The position numbers and the translations under genes were made by a program. A stretch of 64,000 nucleotides of DNA from assembly GCA_008330645.1 (NCBI GenBank), contig VLTN01000011.1, positions 1 to 64,000 on the forward strand. The letters are read 5' to 3'. Shown piece by piece: positions 40,701 through 54,400 of this stretch. This DNA is from Cafeteria roenbergensis. Lineage: Eukaryota; Sar; Bigyra; Bicosoecida; Cafeteriaceae. Below the pieces are notes generated by a model, which had not been told where the DNA came from, searched no databases, and saw only the letters and a program-made list of their open reading frames with translations. How positions within the stretch are numbered: position 1 is the stretch's first letter; each line of letters opens with the position of its first letter.

Positions 40701-43700
40701 AAGGCCTGCCGCCTGCCCAGTTCGATGTTGGCGGCCACGGCGCTGGAGCTGGATGTTGCCGTCCACGGCCGAGGCGGAAGCTTTGGCGGCACGCGTTGGA
40801 TGCTCAAGAAGAGGGCGATGATTGCGATTGTTGAGGAGCGCAACGCCAACCGGGCCGGGCTGGACGCCCAGGGCATTGGCGAGAGCACCCCGACGCCCGA
40901 GGCGGCTGCGGCAGAGGCGGCCAAGGCCAAGGCCAAGCCCCGCGCCACGGGCGACTCGTTCTTCGGGCCGGACGGCCACGTGCCGGAGTGGGCCAACGAC
41001 GGCTTGGGCCGCAGCCAACCGTTCCCGTCCAGCGCCGGTGCGCCCAACGGCTTCGTCCCGCTTGACGCTCCGCTGGTGGCTGGCGCCTCCTTCGCCGGCG
41101 AGCGTGACAACGGCATGGCAGCTTCGTCGCACTGCGACCTCACGCGCCTCTTCGAGCTGCGTGCGCCCCCTGTGGCCAGCGCCTTCATCCGCGCCCCGCC
41201 CGCCCACGTGATGTTGTGCCTGCAGCACAGGATGCTGGACGCCACCCTCGCAGCCGACGCCATCGGCATGTCCTCGATGCGTGGCGTGGCCGGCCCCGCA
41301 ATCCTGGCCACCTCCGCAGAGCGCGACCCCCAGAGCATGGCGTTCCGCGCCGCAGCGGGCGCGGCGCTCCCGGTGGCGCCCTGTGAGCTGGACGCCGCCT
41401 CGGGGGTGTTCGACCTTCGCCAGACCCAGATGCACCCGGGAGAGGGCGCGGGCACGGCGGGCGCGCCCGTGCGGGCCATGGACCCGCACTTCGCCCGCTG
41501 CCTGTGGTCGGGCGCGCAGCAGCTCGCCCTGGCGGGGCCGGTGAACCCCAACACGGCCCAGTCCTCGATGCACCTTTCCCTGGCCGACCTCGCGGGCAGC
41601 TCGGGCGACTGGGAGACCGCCGCCTGGCTGCTGGAGCTCTCCATGCGATCGCTGCGATCGCCGCGGCACAGCGCCGTCGGAGCCACGGCTGCCGTCCTCC
41701 TTCGCAAGGCCCGCGCCTTCCGGGCCGTCGGCAAGGAGCGATCCAACCTCTCCATCACCACCCTCTGCGCGCAGTTCTACGGGTTCGTCCCGCCTCCCGC
41801 GCCCAAGTCCACCGACGGCTGCCTTGCGGCCCTCAGGGCGAGCCGGGCCGCCGCCGCCGACAAGTCTGTGTCGCGAGTGCCCGTGTCCCTGGCGGACAGG
41901 CTGACGGACTTTGCGCTTGCGGGCAGCAAGGACGCCACTCAAGTCAGCGTGGCCCCGCTGCGCGACGCCATGTTCGAAGGACGCGCTGTTGAGCTCGGCG
42001 AGGCCTGCGCCGCCCTGGCTCGGACCAGGACTCTCGACTTGGACGTTGACCGCAGCCTCGTAGAGCGTGTGCGGGCGTGCGAAGGCCCCCTGCCCGCGGC
42101 CGACCGCGAGGCCATGCGTGAGCACTTCAAGTCAATCACCGGAAAGGCAATTGAGTGGGCCCTTGCCATTGCGCAGGCAATTGACATCAGGGCCGACGAG
42201 CTGGCAATATCTGCACCGGGAACGTACGGGACCGCCAACCCGTGCGAGGGGACGCCATCCGTCGGTGCGGACGGCGAGGCCACCGTGCCGCCGACGACGC
42301 TCAAGGCTGCAGAGCGCGCAGTGGCCCTTGCAGCGGTCTCGCGCAGCATCCCGGACGCGGTGGACATGGGCGTGCTGCGCCGGATCCTGGCGTCGCACGC
42401 CCTTGCGTGCTCCACAGCCCAAGGCCTTCAGCCCCCCAGCTTCGACAAGGAGGTGATCTCCCTTGCGGAGGCTTCCCTGGCAACAAGGACTGCGCTGTCG
42501 GCCCGAGTGTGCGACCAGCTCGCGGGCACCCCGTGGCGGGAAGCTGACCCTGCCACCGCCCCTGCCGCCTTTCTGGCCGGCATGCTTGAGACCAATCCGC
42601 CCGGCGCCTCGTTCACCGCCATGCAGATGCCCTTTTGCCACCAGCCCGCCCCGACGGGGCGCTTCGGCACGAACCCCGCGGGCAAGCGCAGCCAGGGGGG
42701 GGAGGAGCCGCTCCCGCTTGATTCGGACGCGTGCGGCATGGCAATGGCGGCCGCGGCCAACTCCGCCGTCCCGCACAGCACCCGCCACTCGGCCATGGCG
42801 GCGTCTGCGTTCATGGAGCTCGCAGCCACGCTGCTCGACTCCGCGGGCCCGCTCGTTGCGGCCTCGCGCCTGAACATCCTCCTTGCCGCGGCAGCCTCAG
42901 CTGACGGCGCCTTCGGGGCCTCCTCCTCGCAGGCCCTGGTGCCCAGGCTCGAGATCGCCCTCCTCCTCGCCCGCGCGGCCAGCCCCCGGCACTCCGTTGC
43001 CTTGCCTCACCGTTCCCAGCTCGGGTTCGACCCCGCGACGCTGGCCCGGCGCCTCGTTGGTGAGGCGGAGGCAGTGCTCCAGCGCATCGCCGCCGCTCGC
43101 CCCTGGGACGCCCAGAGCCCGGCCACGGCACGGCTGCGAGCCCTTCGTGCGGCAGGGGCCGGTCCCGGCGGGGCGGCGGCTGCACTTCCCCCGCTAGCCG
43201 GCTCGGCAGAGTGGCTCGCCGCGTCTGCTGCCGACCCGTCCCTGCGCCGGTGGCAGTTCCTGGCGCTGCGCTCCAAGTGCCAGGAGTGCCGCGCCGTCCT
43301 GGCCGCCACCCCGCTCAGCGCAATCGCTGAGGCACGCAACGCCGTGCTCACGCTGGCGTCGCGGGCGCTAGACTGCACCTCTGACGCCCTCGCCGCCTTC
43401 GAAGCTGGCGCCATCCCCGCTGCTGCCGCCTCTCGGGAGGAGCTGGAAAGCACAATCGCTGACTATCCGCCTGTGCAGTCTCCCGCGGACATTCCCAGCA
43501 AGGGGTCGTGGTCGGCGGAGCAGCTGGGCGACCCAGAGAAGCTGGGCAAGCTCTTCCACGGCTTAAGGCTGGCACGCTCGCCGCTTGGCGCAGGCACGCT
43601 GGGCGTCGTTGACGAGGCGGGGCTTCTCGGCTCCCGCGCCGCCCTGGCCCATGAGGAGCTTGCCCGGGCGCTGCGCTTTGCTGCCGACGAGTGCAGGACC

Positions 43701-46700
43701 GGGGGCGGCGGCTCCGGGGACGGCGACGCCTCCACCAGGGCTGCGGCGTCGCGGGCGTATCTGCAAGCGGCCCTCTTCGCGGCCCACTCTGCCCTGTCCC
43801 TCGCCGCGGCCAGCCTCCAGTCCGGCCACTCGACCAAGGAGGTGGCTCTCCGTCACCCGGCGCAGGCATCAGCTGCCGCCCTCGTCATGTCCATCCTGCT
43901 GGAGCTGGACGCGGCGGGCGCGCCCCTCGAGGACCCGCACAACGCGCTCTTCGCTCTCACAGGCACGCCCGCGGCGGCTCTGACTGCGGCAAGCAGCGCG
44001 GACAGTCTGCTGGGGGCCGCGCTCGCCGTCTCCGAGGCCGCGAAGCCTAGCTGGCACTGCGTCACTGCCGCCATCGAGCGCATGATGCTGCGCACAGGCA
44101 GCACGCGGATTTGGAATCCGCGCCTGTCCACCTTCGCCGCCCTCGCTCTCGCCGGCGACTCGCTCTTCGCGACCGCCCTCGCGCTGTGGCGCAACGCCGC
44201 CGGAGGATTCTTGTTCGAACGCAAGCGAAGTCCCGAGGCCCCCGACGTCCCGGAGGCGGTCGCGGCATCGGGCCTTCACGCGCTCTGCAACAACACACGG
44301 CGTTCTTCGCCATATCCAGTCGAAGACAGTGGCCAGATCTCCAGCGCGTTCTTCGGCACCCGTCGCGACAGCGGGGTGCGGGGGGAGGCGTCGCCGCTCC
44401 CGCTGGTTTCGTTGCGGGTCGTGATGGCGTCTCTGTTCAAGGCAGTCAGTCCCTTCCTTGCGGAGGACGCCGCGGCCTCGCTTGTTGGTCCGCTGCTAAC
44501 CATGGAGGTCGTCGCTGGCGGGTTCCACTTTGCCTACAGCGTTCCCGAGTCGGTCCGCGCCGCCCCCGCCGCGATGACGGACGGCCTCTTCGAGGCAGCC
44601 GCTGCTGCGGCCGCGCAGGCAGCAGCGGCGACCGCCCCCGATGCGGAGCTGGCCGCGAGCGATGCGGGGGCTGGTGCTGCGGCCGGTGCTGCAGCGGATG
44701 CCGCTGCGAGTGCCGGCGCCGCAAGCGGCGCTGGCGCCCTCTCCGCAGCGCCTCCGCGCCCGCCACAGCGCAAGGCGGAGGCGGAGGCGGAGGCGGAGGC
44801 GGCTGCCGCTGGGGCTTGCTCAGACGAGGCTGGCGGCCTCGCGGACGGAGCGGCAGCCCGGCTTGCGGCACTGGGATCTGTGCTCAGCACTGTGTCAGCG
44901 CTGGCGGCCGCCGCAGCCGTGACGACGGCCCCGCTGGACAGCACCGTGGGAATTCTCCCTGGAGTCGGCATTCTGGATGTGGCTGCCACTTGCAACGCCG
45001 CCTCCTCCGGTGCCGCTGCCCGAGGCGTGATGCGCGCTGGCAGCGCGTCCCCGGAGCTGAGGCTGCCCGCCGCGCTCGCAGGCAAAGACGGGGTCACACT
45101 GCACGACGCCGTGTCTGCTGCGCGCGCGTGGCAGACCTCGCTGCGGCACAGCACCGGCGCTCTCGTCTGCGCCTTGCAGCACCAGACCAACATCATTAAG
45201 GATGCTCGCCTGGTGCGCGCAAGCCTTATTTGCGCGTCCGTCGCTGCCTCGCTGGGCGGAAAGCCGACCGCCATCATGTCCGGCGACGTGGCCTCTGTGG
45301 TGTTCTCGGTGCTCCCGCACGAGGTGGAGGACCTGGCTCCTGTCGATCGCGTCGACACCACGAAGGACTTTCCGCTGGCCCCTGCGGATGCATTCCGCGC
45401 CCACGTGCTGCTCCGCAGCCTCATTGGCGCGCACACCGGAGCTGAAACGTCCATGTCGGTTCACCCTCGCGCGGCAGACATGCTCAAGAGCCGCTCCGCC
45501 GCCGTCCTCAAGGCCGCGGGCGCCATGCGCGTGGAAATGCGTTTCATCGACGGCTACGAGGGCATTGACTTCGCCGTCAGCTTCCGCCCCGGCCCGCTCA
45601 CCCCGGACGTCAGGAAACAGTCGCTCATCGCCATGCTCGTGCTCACCGCGCGCCCGCTCAACGACCAGCTCTACGGCGGGGCACTGTTGACCTTCGCGCC
45701 CGGCACAGGCTTCGTGCTGCGGATGAACGTGCAGCCGTCCCAACAGCCCTCCCCCATGGAGATCACCAGGCGCCTCCTCAGAGTGCTCACCAGCGCGCAT
45801 GCCACGAGCGTCATCGTTGGCCGCATCGAGTCTGGGTCCATCGCGTCCGTCGAGGACCTCTTCCGCGAAATGCGCAAGCTCCCGTCCGTCTTCGTTCCTC
45901 CCGGCTTTGGGCCCGCTCTGGCGTGGCCGCTCTTCGACAAGATGCTGTGTCACCCGTCCTCCGAGGGAAGCGTCGCTAGCACAGCCGGGTTCATCTCAGA
46001 TTTTACCAGCCCCAAGCTGCGCGCGCTCCGGGTCGACAAGGAAATGGTGCGGTTTGCGCTCGCAGCAGGCATGGACCCCAGCGCGAACAGGCTCGAGCCT
46101 GGCTCGTCCGACGTGCGCAGCCGGACCTTTGGCATGGGCTGGATTTACCCCGGCAACGCCACCATGACCATCTCGCACATCCCGCGCCACCAGACGGTCC
46201 ATGTGGTGTGCGACGCCGTTCCGGTGCCACCCGGGGATGACCCGCGCCATCTCGTTGCGGCATTTGCAATCGCCTCCCAGATCAACGGCTCTCACCCAAA
46301 CTTGTGCGAGTGCTACATCGGGCTCAGGCGCGTGCCCTCTGGCGGCGGCGTGCTGTACGTTGGCGGCGTCATGCCCGTGCAGGGGCCGGATGGGATCATC
46401 AAAAACACAGTTTCCGAGGTCCGCACGCTCGCCGACGGTCTCTCGTCCGCCTTTGCTGAGGCCATGAGTGCCATCAGGGAGGGGGCGCCGATGCCCCCGC
46501 AGGCCTCGCTGGAGCTCGATGCCGAGGCCACGCCCGGCGCGCTGTTCGCCGTTGCCCAGGGCGAACTGATGGGGGCGACACAGGCCGTCATGGCAGGGGT
46601 GCTTTCCCCGCCCACCCTGGCCGACGCGCAAGTCGGCCTCGTGCGCGGGGAGGCGCTGCTTGCCGACGCCAGCGCGAACACGCCGGGAAAGTGGCTCGAG

Positions 46701-49700
46701 CTGCAGGCCGCGGTGCTGCGGCTCTACTCGTCCGTCAGGGCGGTGATTGGGCCCGAGAGCCGGCCTGGCGCCTCCGGGCCTCGCGCGCCCAGCAGCATGG
46801 TGGCCGCAGCAGCCGCCGCTGCGGCTGCAGCCGACGGGGGCGCCCTCCCGGACCGCTTCGCCCGGCTGACCTTTGCCAAGGCCAGCAACCTGAGCGACGC
46901 GGGCCTGCACGCGTGGTGGACCGCCTGCCCGCCCGAGGAGAACGGTACCCCGTTGCGCAGGCCCGTGTGTGCTCGCGGCGCAGTGCTGTCCAAGGCTGCC
47001 GTGGCGTCGCTGGCCCCGCGGCACCGCATGGCCCTGCGCTTCATGGCCAAGACAGTGCGGAACATGCTCGAGGAGAGCGTCGTGGGCATTTCCCGGCTGG
47101 ACCTGTGCGATCCAGAGTTCGCCGAGGCTTGCTTCATGCTGGGCGAGGCCCTCCAGGAGCCGTGGTTCCAGGGGGTGGCCGTCTTCGCCTTTGTCACCGC
47201 TGGCTGCCGCCCCGGCCTGCCGCTGGCCAGCGAGGTGGAGGCCGCGGCGGAGGCCTGCCCCTTCGACTGGCCGGCCGCAGCGGAGCTCCAAGGCCTCACC
47301 CGGTTCAAGCCCATCCGCGGCGTGGGCGAGGTGGTCGGGCCCGCCCTGCGGGCGCGAGAGGAGGCCATGGCAGCGGCAGCCAGGCGCTGCCTCGGCGTGC
47401 CCCTGCTGGAGTGGCTGATCCGGTGCTCCGGCGAGGCGCTCGGCTGGAACATCCCGCCGCCAACGCCCTTCTCCGGCCCCAGCGCCGTCTCGTGGGCCGA
47501 GGCGCAGGCCCACTCGGGCGAGGGCTCCCGACACCCCGTTTTCGGCTCGCTGGCGTGCCCGGTTGTGCTCTGCGGCGCCGTGGCCGGCCTGCTCGCGGCG
47601 GAGGCGCGGGAGGGCCCCACCAGCAAGAGCTGGCTGCTGGCATCCGGCTTCCCCAGCCTGCTCGCGGCCTCGTCGGGCATCGACAAGGCGGGAGAGGCGG
47701 CGCTGCAGGCAGCGCGCGCGGCCATGGTTGCGGCCTGCGGGTCCAAGACAGGGCCGGACCTCAACGCAGCGGGGCTGGAGGCTTGCCCCCCCGCGCGGCT
47801 AGCGGAGGCCATCGACGCCCCGTGGCTGCTCGGCAACGCCGTCAGCGGGCCGCGGGTCAGCGAGCTCACCGGCATGCAGCTTCTCGGCCGCCTGGCCAGT
47901 GACGCTCAGAGTTCCGCCTGCGTGGCTGTGGGGCCGCTGCCTGCAGAGGGAGTGGACATCAAGGCCTTTGCTGAGGCCCGCTTTGCCGTGAGCACAGGGG
48001 CCGCGGACTGGCCCGCTGACATGGCCACCGTGACCCTTCCCGAGGCGGTGGTGGCCCAGGCTGTGCGCCGGGCCGGCGCTCTGATGCCGTCCAACCTCGT
48101 GCTTCCGTCGGACGGCGATTCGGCAGAGCCTTCCACGTCGACTGCCGCCCTCAACGCTAGCGTGTCCAGCCCAGATGACGGCGACGACGAGGCAGCCAAC
48201 CGCCTGCGGAGGATGGTGCGGGCCGAGGCGCGAAGCGCCCAGGCCATGCAGAGTGACCTCTTGGCTGTCGCCGCCGTGTCCAACGTGCTGATGATCAGCC
48301 TCTTGGGCGAGATGACTTCGGAGCCCCTGTCAGCCGACGCCTTGGCGCGGCTCTGCCGCCAGGTTGTGCTGCGTGCGCTTGTCCACGGGTCCCACGGCGC
48401 GGTGCTCGCCACCCAGCTGCTCACCACCGTGTTCTGCGAGCGCGGGCGCGCTGCCGTTGCCGCCGCGGCGCTTGTGGAGCTGGAGGCGGAGGCTTTGCAG
48501 CCGGCGGCGCGGCTCTTCGTGCGCGACGCTGTGGAGGCCTCGCTCGCGGCCGGCGATTCGCCCCGCGAGGCAGCGCGCGTGGGCGCGGCCGCCGCGTCCC
48601 TCACGGGCGGGTCCCAAGGCCTGTACGCCTTCCTCTTCGCGGCGCAGGGCGGCACCGCGGTGCAGGGCCAGCCGGCGCTCAGCGCCACGCTGCGCCGGTG
48701 GGGCGGCATCGCCCCCTGCAGGGACCTCGGGTCCCTGCTCCAGCGCCGCGCGCTCGAGTGCGGTGATGTGGACGATCGTGCCGCCGCACTCATCTGCGCT
48801 GCGGCGCTGGGACACGCAGGAGGCGGCTTTGGCGCCGCTGGCACAGCCGTCACTGGCGACTGCGTGGCCACCGCTGACATCGCCAGCCGCGCCTCCAGCC
48901 TCGCCTCGCTGACCGCCCCGGCGTCGGGCCTGACCAAGGCCGGCGACCTGCTGTTCAGGATCGCCCCGCTCATCACCGTGGAGCGGGCGCGTGCGGGCGT
49001 TGCCACAGTTCCGCTGAGCGACGCGGCTACGCCCACCGCGCCCGACACAGCTTCCCTCCCGACCAGCGGCAGCGCCAGCGGCGGCGGCGGCGGCTCGGTC
49101 GATGCCGTGATGGCGGTCCTCGACCCGCTCCTCCGTCCGCGCGCGGCTGCAACTGCCGTCGGTATGGCCAGCATTGCCGACGCTGGCACGGGCGCCGCTG
49201 CAGACGCTGCTGGCGGCGAGGCCGCGGCTGAGTACGAGAGGACGGCGCTGGCAGCGGTGCAGGCGGTGCCACGGTCCGTCCTGATGGCAGTGTCACCCAT
49301 GGCCCAGCTGCCCGTGGGCCCGTCGGACCGCGTGCGCGCGGCGGTCGCCATCAGGGCCAGTCCTCGCGCAATGGGCCTCGGCCTCTCGATGATGGTGGCC
49401 ATTGACAGCAGGTGCAGCAGCACGGGCACCACCATCCTGGCCGAGCAGGACCCCGGGCTGCGCTGGGAGCGGCTCTGCGACACCTCCTCGCTCATCAGCC
49501 GCCTGCAGGCGGAGGGCAGGGCGGCGTTCGGGGCAATGCCGGAGCGGGAGGGGTCCACGCTTGCCAAGTTCCGCCTGCCGTCGGAAATCCCGGAGGGGCA
49601 GCAGCTGGGCGACGACGTCTTCGGTGGCATGTCGCTCGACGCCTCGGCCGCCATTCACACCGCTGTGCTGCAGCTGTGGGCGTCGTGCTGGGGCAGCTTC

Positions 49701-51161
49701 ATCATCCCCTCCGCCTGCCTGTCCAGCCAGGCCAAGCCCGCGGCCGCGGCCTTCGTCGCGCTGCTGGACCCGACAATGCGGCCCTCCGTCGCCGCGCTCG
49801 AGAACATCTGCATGGAGCTCACGGGCGGGATGGGGGCCACCTGCCAGCGCGTCGCTCTCGCTGTGGCAGAGCTTCCCTCAGTTGTGCCGCCCGCGGTGGC
49901 GCGGGGACACCCGCTCCGGCCGCACCGCATCGCCGCACGGCCCGGCCTGGGCCACCCGTCGGCCCTGTCTCCTCTGATCGTGGAGGGACGCCCCGACGGC
50001 CAAAACTCCGCCGACGTCGTGCCGGACCGCGGCCAGCTGCGCACCCTCGTCGCCGGCGTGGCCGGCAGCCTGCTCGTGGCGGCAGAGCTCAACATGGCCG
50101 CGGCGACCCCCGCCCCCTGCCGCTTGGCTTCGATCATGGTGGCAACGGCGACTCTGCTCATGGCGCCCGTGGGGCCCTTCGCCGGCGTGGCCGATGCAGA
50201 GGTATTGGCCCCTCTCGTGCGCTCGGGCGCTGTCGAGGCCGTGGCCGCCTCCGTGGGAGCGACCCTGCTGTCCAGCAACGTGGACCCGGCCACGCACGTC
50301 CTCGCGCTCCTGCTCGAGTCGCTCCCGCGCCTGCTCGACGCGGGGCTGGTGCCAGCGGACAGGGCCTTGCAGGCGCTTCGCTTTGCGCGGCTGACTGCCA
50401 CGCGGCCGCTGTTCCTAGCCACGCTCGCCCATGAGGGGAGCACGCCGGACTCGGGCCGTGTTGACGCCGCGCACGCCGCGCTTGCTCTAGCGTCGCTCTT
50501 CCCGGAGGGCTCTGCCGCGCCAGCGGCCGCTGGTGGAGCTGCGTCGGCGGATATTTTTGCCGACCGCGCCTGCCTGCCCTCCGTCAGTGTGTTCTCCGTG
50601 CCCCGCCCCCGCGACGGCCCCGCGGCCGCGGGCGCAGCCCTCACCGCCGGGGGCACTGCCTGGCAGGAAACCACGATGGCTGGCAAGCGCGCTGCTGTCG
50701 CTGCCGCGTCGGCGCTGCAGGCAACGCCGGAGCACCTGGCCACCATCACGGCTGCGGCCTGGCGCCACCTGCGCGCCTGCCCCGTCGCGGCGGCTGCCGT
50801 CCGCTCGGCGGTCCGCATCGCCTTCGACGCCGGCGCCATGAACACCGTTCAGCCCCCCTCCTTCCTGGCCGCCAGCATCCGCAGCCCTGCCGCAACCAAG
50901 GTGCTCGAGGCGCTCCTGGGCCGCGAGGGCCTCGCCGGGCTTGCAACGGACGCGCTCCTGAGCCTTGCCGGAGGCGCGTACGGGGCGCTCGGCAGCTCCG
51001 ACGTGTGCCTCGCAGAGGCTTTCGTGGGCGCCCTTGGCTTCCACGCCGCCCTCAAGGCCGGGGGACCGGGCTGGAAGGAGGCCGCAGCCGCCCTCGCAGG
51101 CGGCGCCGACGCCGACGGCGTGCGATCAGCCTTTGCAGGGGCTGCGTTTGGCTTGGAGTGA
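37757..51161 (+). CDS. Giant unrecognised protein, 4346 aa
   Basis: Exons 37757-38066 and 38431-51161 join at phase 1 (...EQARSIR to ETSGAWVDSES). The start is the first ATG of the frame (MAMYASKTLAAAW), with a second two codons later. Exon 1 gives a compact, well-mixed sequence (HWSMLQEATDFEDDMLRLVVLGAFDDHASVLYKG). Most of the rest is Ala-rich and helical, like a large alpha-solenoid. The least biased block, residues about 2356-2786 (45190-46480), holds NIIKDARLVRASLICASVAA, VEMRFIDGYEGIDFAVSF, QLYGGALLTFAPGTGFVLRM and LYVGGVMPVQGPDG, and may be a conserved globular domain. An (EA)n run lies near residue 2217. No kinase, helicase, WD, PC-repeat or membrane segment was recognised; I considered and dropped APC1. 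The product is probably a scaffold, but that is only inference from size and helicity. Confidence 0.8.
38067..38430 (+). other. Intron of the giant protein gene (364 nt)
   Basis: Donor CATCC/GTGAGA, acceptor CCCTTGACTTGCAG, phase 1 on both sides. TTGAC near the acceptor is only a weak branch-site candidate. The long downstream frame has no ATG before this splice, which supports the model. Confidence 0.75.
44774..44802 (+). repeat. GGCGGA hexanucleotide repeat
   Basis: Nearly five units of GGCGGA encoding alternating Glu-Ala within the giant protein, next to other Ala-rich expansions (44590-44760). Confidence 0.8.
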
Positions 51162-51435
51162 TGCGTGGCCGTGAACTCGGCTGGCCCGCCCAAAGAGTGC
51201 CTGATTTCGCTCCGAATTGTTGCCCCGCGCGCCCCTAGAGCCCAGGCACACAACTCTCGCGCCCGCATGCCCCAGTGAGCTCCTGCCAGAACTGGCGCAC
51301 GGCTGCCGCGGGGCGGCGGGCAGAGCGCCGGTGCAACCCAGGCGTTGGCTCTGGTTGCCGTGGCCGCCATGTGGGACGGGAGCACAAAACCCGCAACGTG
51401 TCGCCGCAGCCGCCTACTGGCTGCGGGGGGCGGGC
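51162..51435. promoter_or_regulatory. Short spacer between the two giant genes
   Basis: 274 bp separate the TGA at 51161 from the next ATG. The downstream frame is open through most of it (from 51217) but has no ATG before 51436. No motif was identified. Confidence 0.35.
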
Positions 51436-54400
51436 ATGAGCGGGGCACCGCCTGGCCGCGATGCGGCTGTCGCCGCGCAGGAACGGCGCCGCTTGCCGCT
51501 GTTTGCCGCGCTTGCCACTGTGTTTTCCCGGCCGGTCACTGCGCCGCGCGAGTCCTCCCAGTGGCGCATGAGAGGGCACTGCGTTGTGTCCATTGCGCGT
51601 GTCCCAGGCTCCGCTGCGGCACTTGCGGGGCCGGACGGTTCAGGCCAGCCGACTGCCAACCGCTCGGCCCTGCCGCGTTTCCGCCTCGTGGCGGCTGCCA
51701 ACAGGCTGCAGACAAGCGGCGCCCAGAGCAGCGACGAGGCCGCATCGCCAGTTTCGCTCATCGCCCTGGACCCGTCAGCCGCTCTGGCCCCGCCGGTGCT
51801 GGTCAACTCGGCGGATGACGACGCGCCCCGAGCAGTTGCCTTCAAGCTTGCCGCGCCGGCACTCGGTGATGGCCTGTCCTTCGTCGCTCTGCGCTTCGAC
51901 AGCAGCACTGACGCGGGTTCGCTCGTGTCAGCATGGGCTCGGGCTGCGAGGCGGAACGACAAGCTGCAGGCCAGGGCCAGGGCCGCCGAGCAAGCCGCCA
52001 TGCCGGAGACGGCAGACGAGCCAGCAGCAGCAGCAGCAGCAGCAGCAGCCGCGGACACGGACGCGAGCCGGGAAGGGACTTCGCCCCCGACAGAGGCCGA
52101 TTTCGGGGGCGCCGTCCGCGATCCGGCCCGCGCCCCAGAGCGGGCGGCAGCCCGTGACGCAGCGACAGCGACGACGCACCAACCCGCCAGCTCCGACGGA
52201 GGCCCCGACCCGATGCCCAAGCCGCTGCAGGGGCCAATCGCGTCGGGCTTGCGCGCGTCCTCGGGCGCGCGAGGCGGCGTTGGGTCGGCGCTCGCCGGCG
52301 CTCCCGGGGCCGGCGGGCACGCCGCCGGCGTGGTCTCGCTTGAAGCCGCGATCAGCGCAGGCATGGCGCCGTCGGCTGCGCGCCCGTCGCGCCGAGGGGC
52401 GCCTGAGGCGCTGCCGCGCGCAGGGGCGGGCTCTCGGCCGGCAGAGGCCGCGCCCCCGACAAGCGCTGGACGTGCGGCTGATATAAGCTTGACTGCGGCC
52501 CGAGCGGGTGGAGATGGACTTGGGATCGGTCCGAGCGGCAGAGCCGGGCCTCCTGTCGGGGGGGGCTTTCGCGCCTCGTCGGGCGCCGGGGAGGGGTCTT
52601 TGCCGCGGTCGACAGAGTCTGCAGACGAGGCGGCGGTGGCGTCCGGGCCAACCGCCGCCGCGCGGCCTGCCTGCCGCGGCGCGCCCGGCGCGGGGCTGGG
52701 GGGCCAGGGGCGCAGAGCCGAAGAGGCCGCGCGTGGCGGCGGGGAGCCTAGCGACATTTCCAGCGACGAACCCGGGAGCGAGGACGAGGCGGCGGCGGGC
52801 GGGCTTGGGGCTCTCTTCGGGGGCTGGCCGGGCGGCGCCGCTGCGGTGGGAGGCGCGGCGGGGCTCGTCGACGCGGCCCTGCCGTCGCTGCCGGCGGACT
52901 ACCCGGAGTGGCGGGGCCGCCGCGGCTCCGGCCTGCGTGGGGAGGATGCCAACGGCGGCGGCGCGGCGGGTCCGGACGCCTTGCGGGGGGCGGAGCAGGA
53001 GGGCGAGGGTGACGACGGCGGCCTGCTGGTGGCGGCCCAGCGACGCCAGAGGGCAGGCGAGGTGGCTGACGGGGGCGGGCGCCCGGCCGAGCGCGGTTTC
53101 GTGGCCGGCCAGGACGTGATGGTGCTCTCGGCGGAGGCGGGCAGGGAGCCGCGGTGGGCGCTTGGCCGCGTGATGGCAGCGGACGAGGCCGCGGCGGATG
53201 CCGGCGCGGGCGGCAAACTGCGAGCGGGGGCGCGTGGGGAGGCGTCTCGGGGGGTGGTGCCCGGCCAGAACCGCGTCGCGGCTCTGCCGGCAGCCACCTC
53301 GATTCCAGGCGCATCGGGGAGCGGCGGTTTCGAGTACGTTAGGAGAGGCGCCCGCGGGCAAGGCGACCTGTACCGCATCGAGGTGCTGCGTCCGCGGCCG
53401 CTGCCGCAGCTGGGCGAGCGGGGACGGCGCGTGCTGGCGCGCGTCGCGGCCGCGTACCGCGAGCGCACCGGCGCCTACAACGAGCTCCACAGGCAGCTGT
53501 TGGGCTTTCTGCCGTGGGAGCGGGCGGGGGCGGGGCTGGGTCACGCGCAGGCGGCGGCCGGGGCCGGCCGCGGAGGCTACGGCGACGAGACGGCCGGCCG
53601 CGGCGCCTCGCATGGCCGCGCCGACGACAGCGGCCCGCCATCGCGGCGGTCGGCGAGGAGCTCTGCGGAGAGCAGTGGCAGCGGCGGTGGCGGCGGCAGC
53701 GGCGCTGTTGGTGCTGGCCGAGTCGGTGGCAGCGGCAGTGGCAGTGGCAGTGGTGGCGGCCGGCAGCGGACCGACACGTGGCCTGCGGGCGACTGGACTG
53801 CGGTTCCAGCGCTCGGCAGCCTGGGCTTGGAGGGGCGCGATGTACCGGGGCTGCGGGGCGCAGGGGCGTCGCCGCTGACGTCCGCTCGCTTCGGCGACGC
53901 CGCGCGCTTCCAGGAGGTGGAGGCGGAGGCGGAGGCGCTGGAGGCGATGGGGGAGTTTGGCGTCGTGATGGGGGCAACGGCTCTGCCGGAGGTGGCGCTC
54001 CTGGGCGGCAGACGCGAGGGCGGAGGCGGCAGGGGCGAGGGCGGAGGCGGCAGGGGCGAGGGCGGAGGCGGCAGGGGCGAGCCAGTGCTTGTGCGCGGCT
54101 ACACGGCGGCCGGCCACAGGGCGCAGCGCGGGGACGGCGGGGCTGCCCGGGCGCTGTCCGTGCTGCTGCCCGCCAGCGCTGCGGCGTGGGTGGGGGAGCT
54201 GGACCGCGCGGCCGGCAGCGCGAGCCTCCGCTTCGGTGTGCCCGTGCCGGCCGTGCCAGGTCTGCTGCACGGGACGGGCACCGCGACTGACATGGCCGGG
54301 GACAACGACCCCATGGGACTCCGGCACGCTGCCGGGGCGTCCGGCGCGGGACCCAGCCACCCCGGCACCCCAAACCCGTCTGAGGCGGGCCAGCGCAACA

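Noticed and set aside
37757-51161. Identification of the giant protein as APC1
   Set aside because: Size and an Ala-rich helical pattern suggested it, but none of the APC1 beta-propeller or PC-repeat motifs could be matched.
51217-51435. Earlier start for the 3742-aa protein
   Set aside because: The frame is open but begins from TTG; no ATG occurs before 51436, and eukaryotic initiation at TTG is unlikely.
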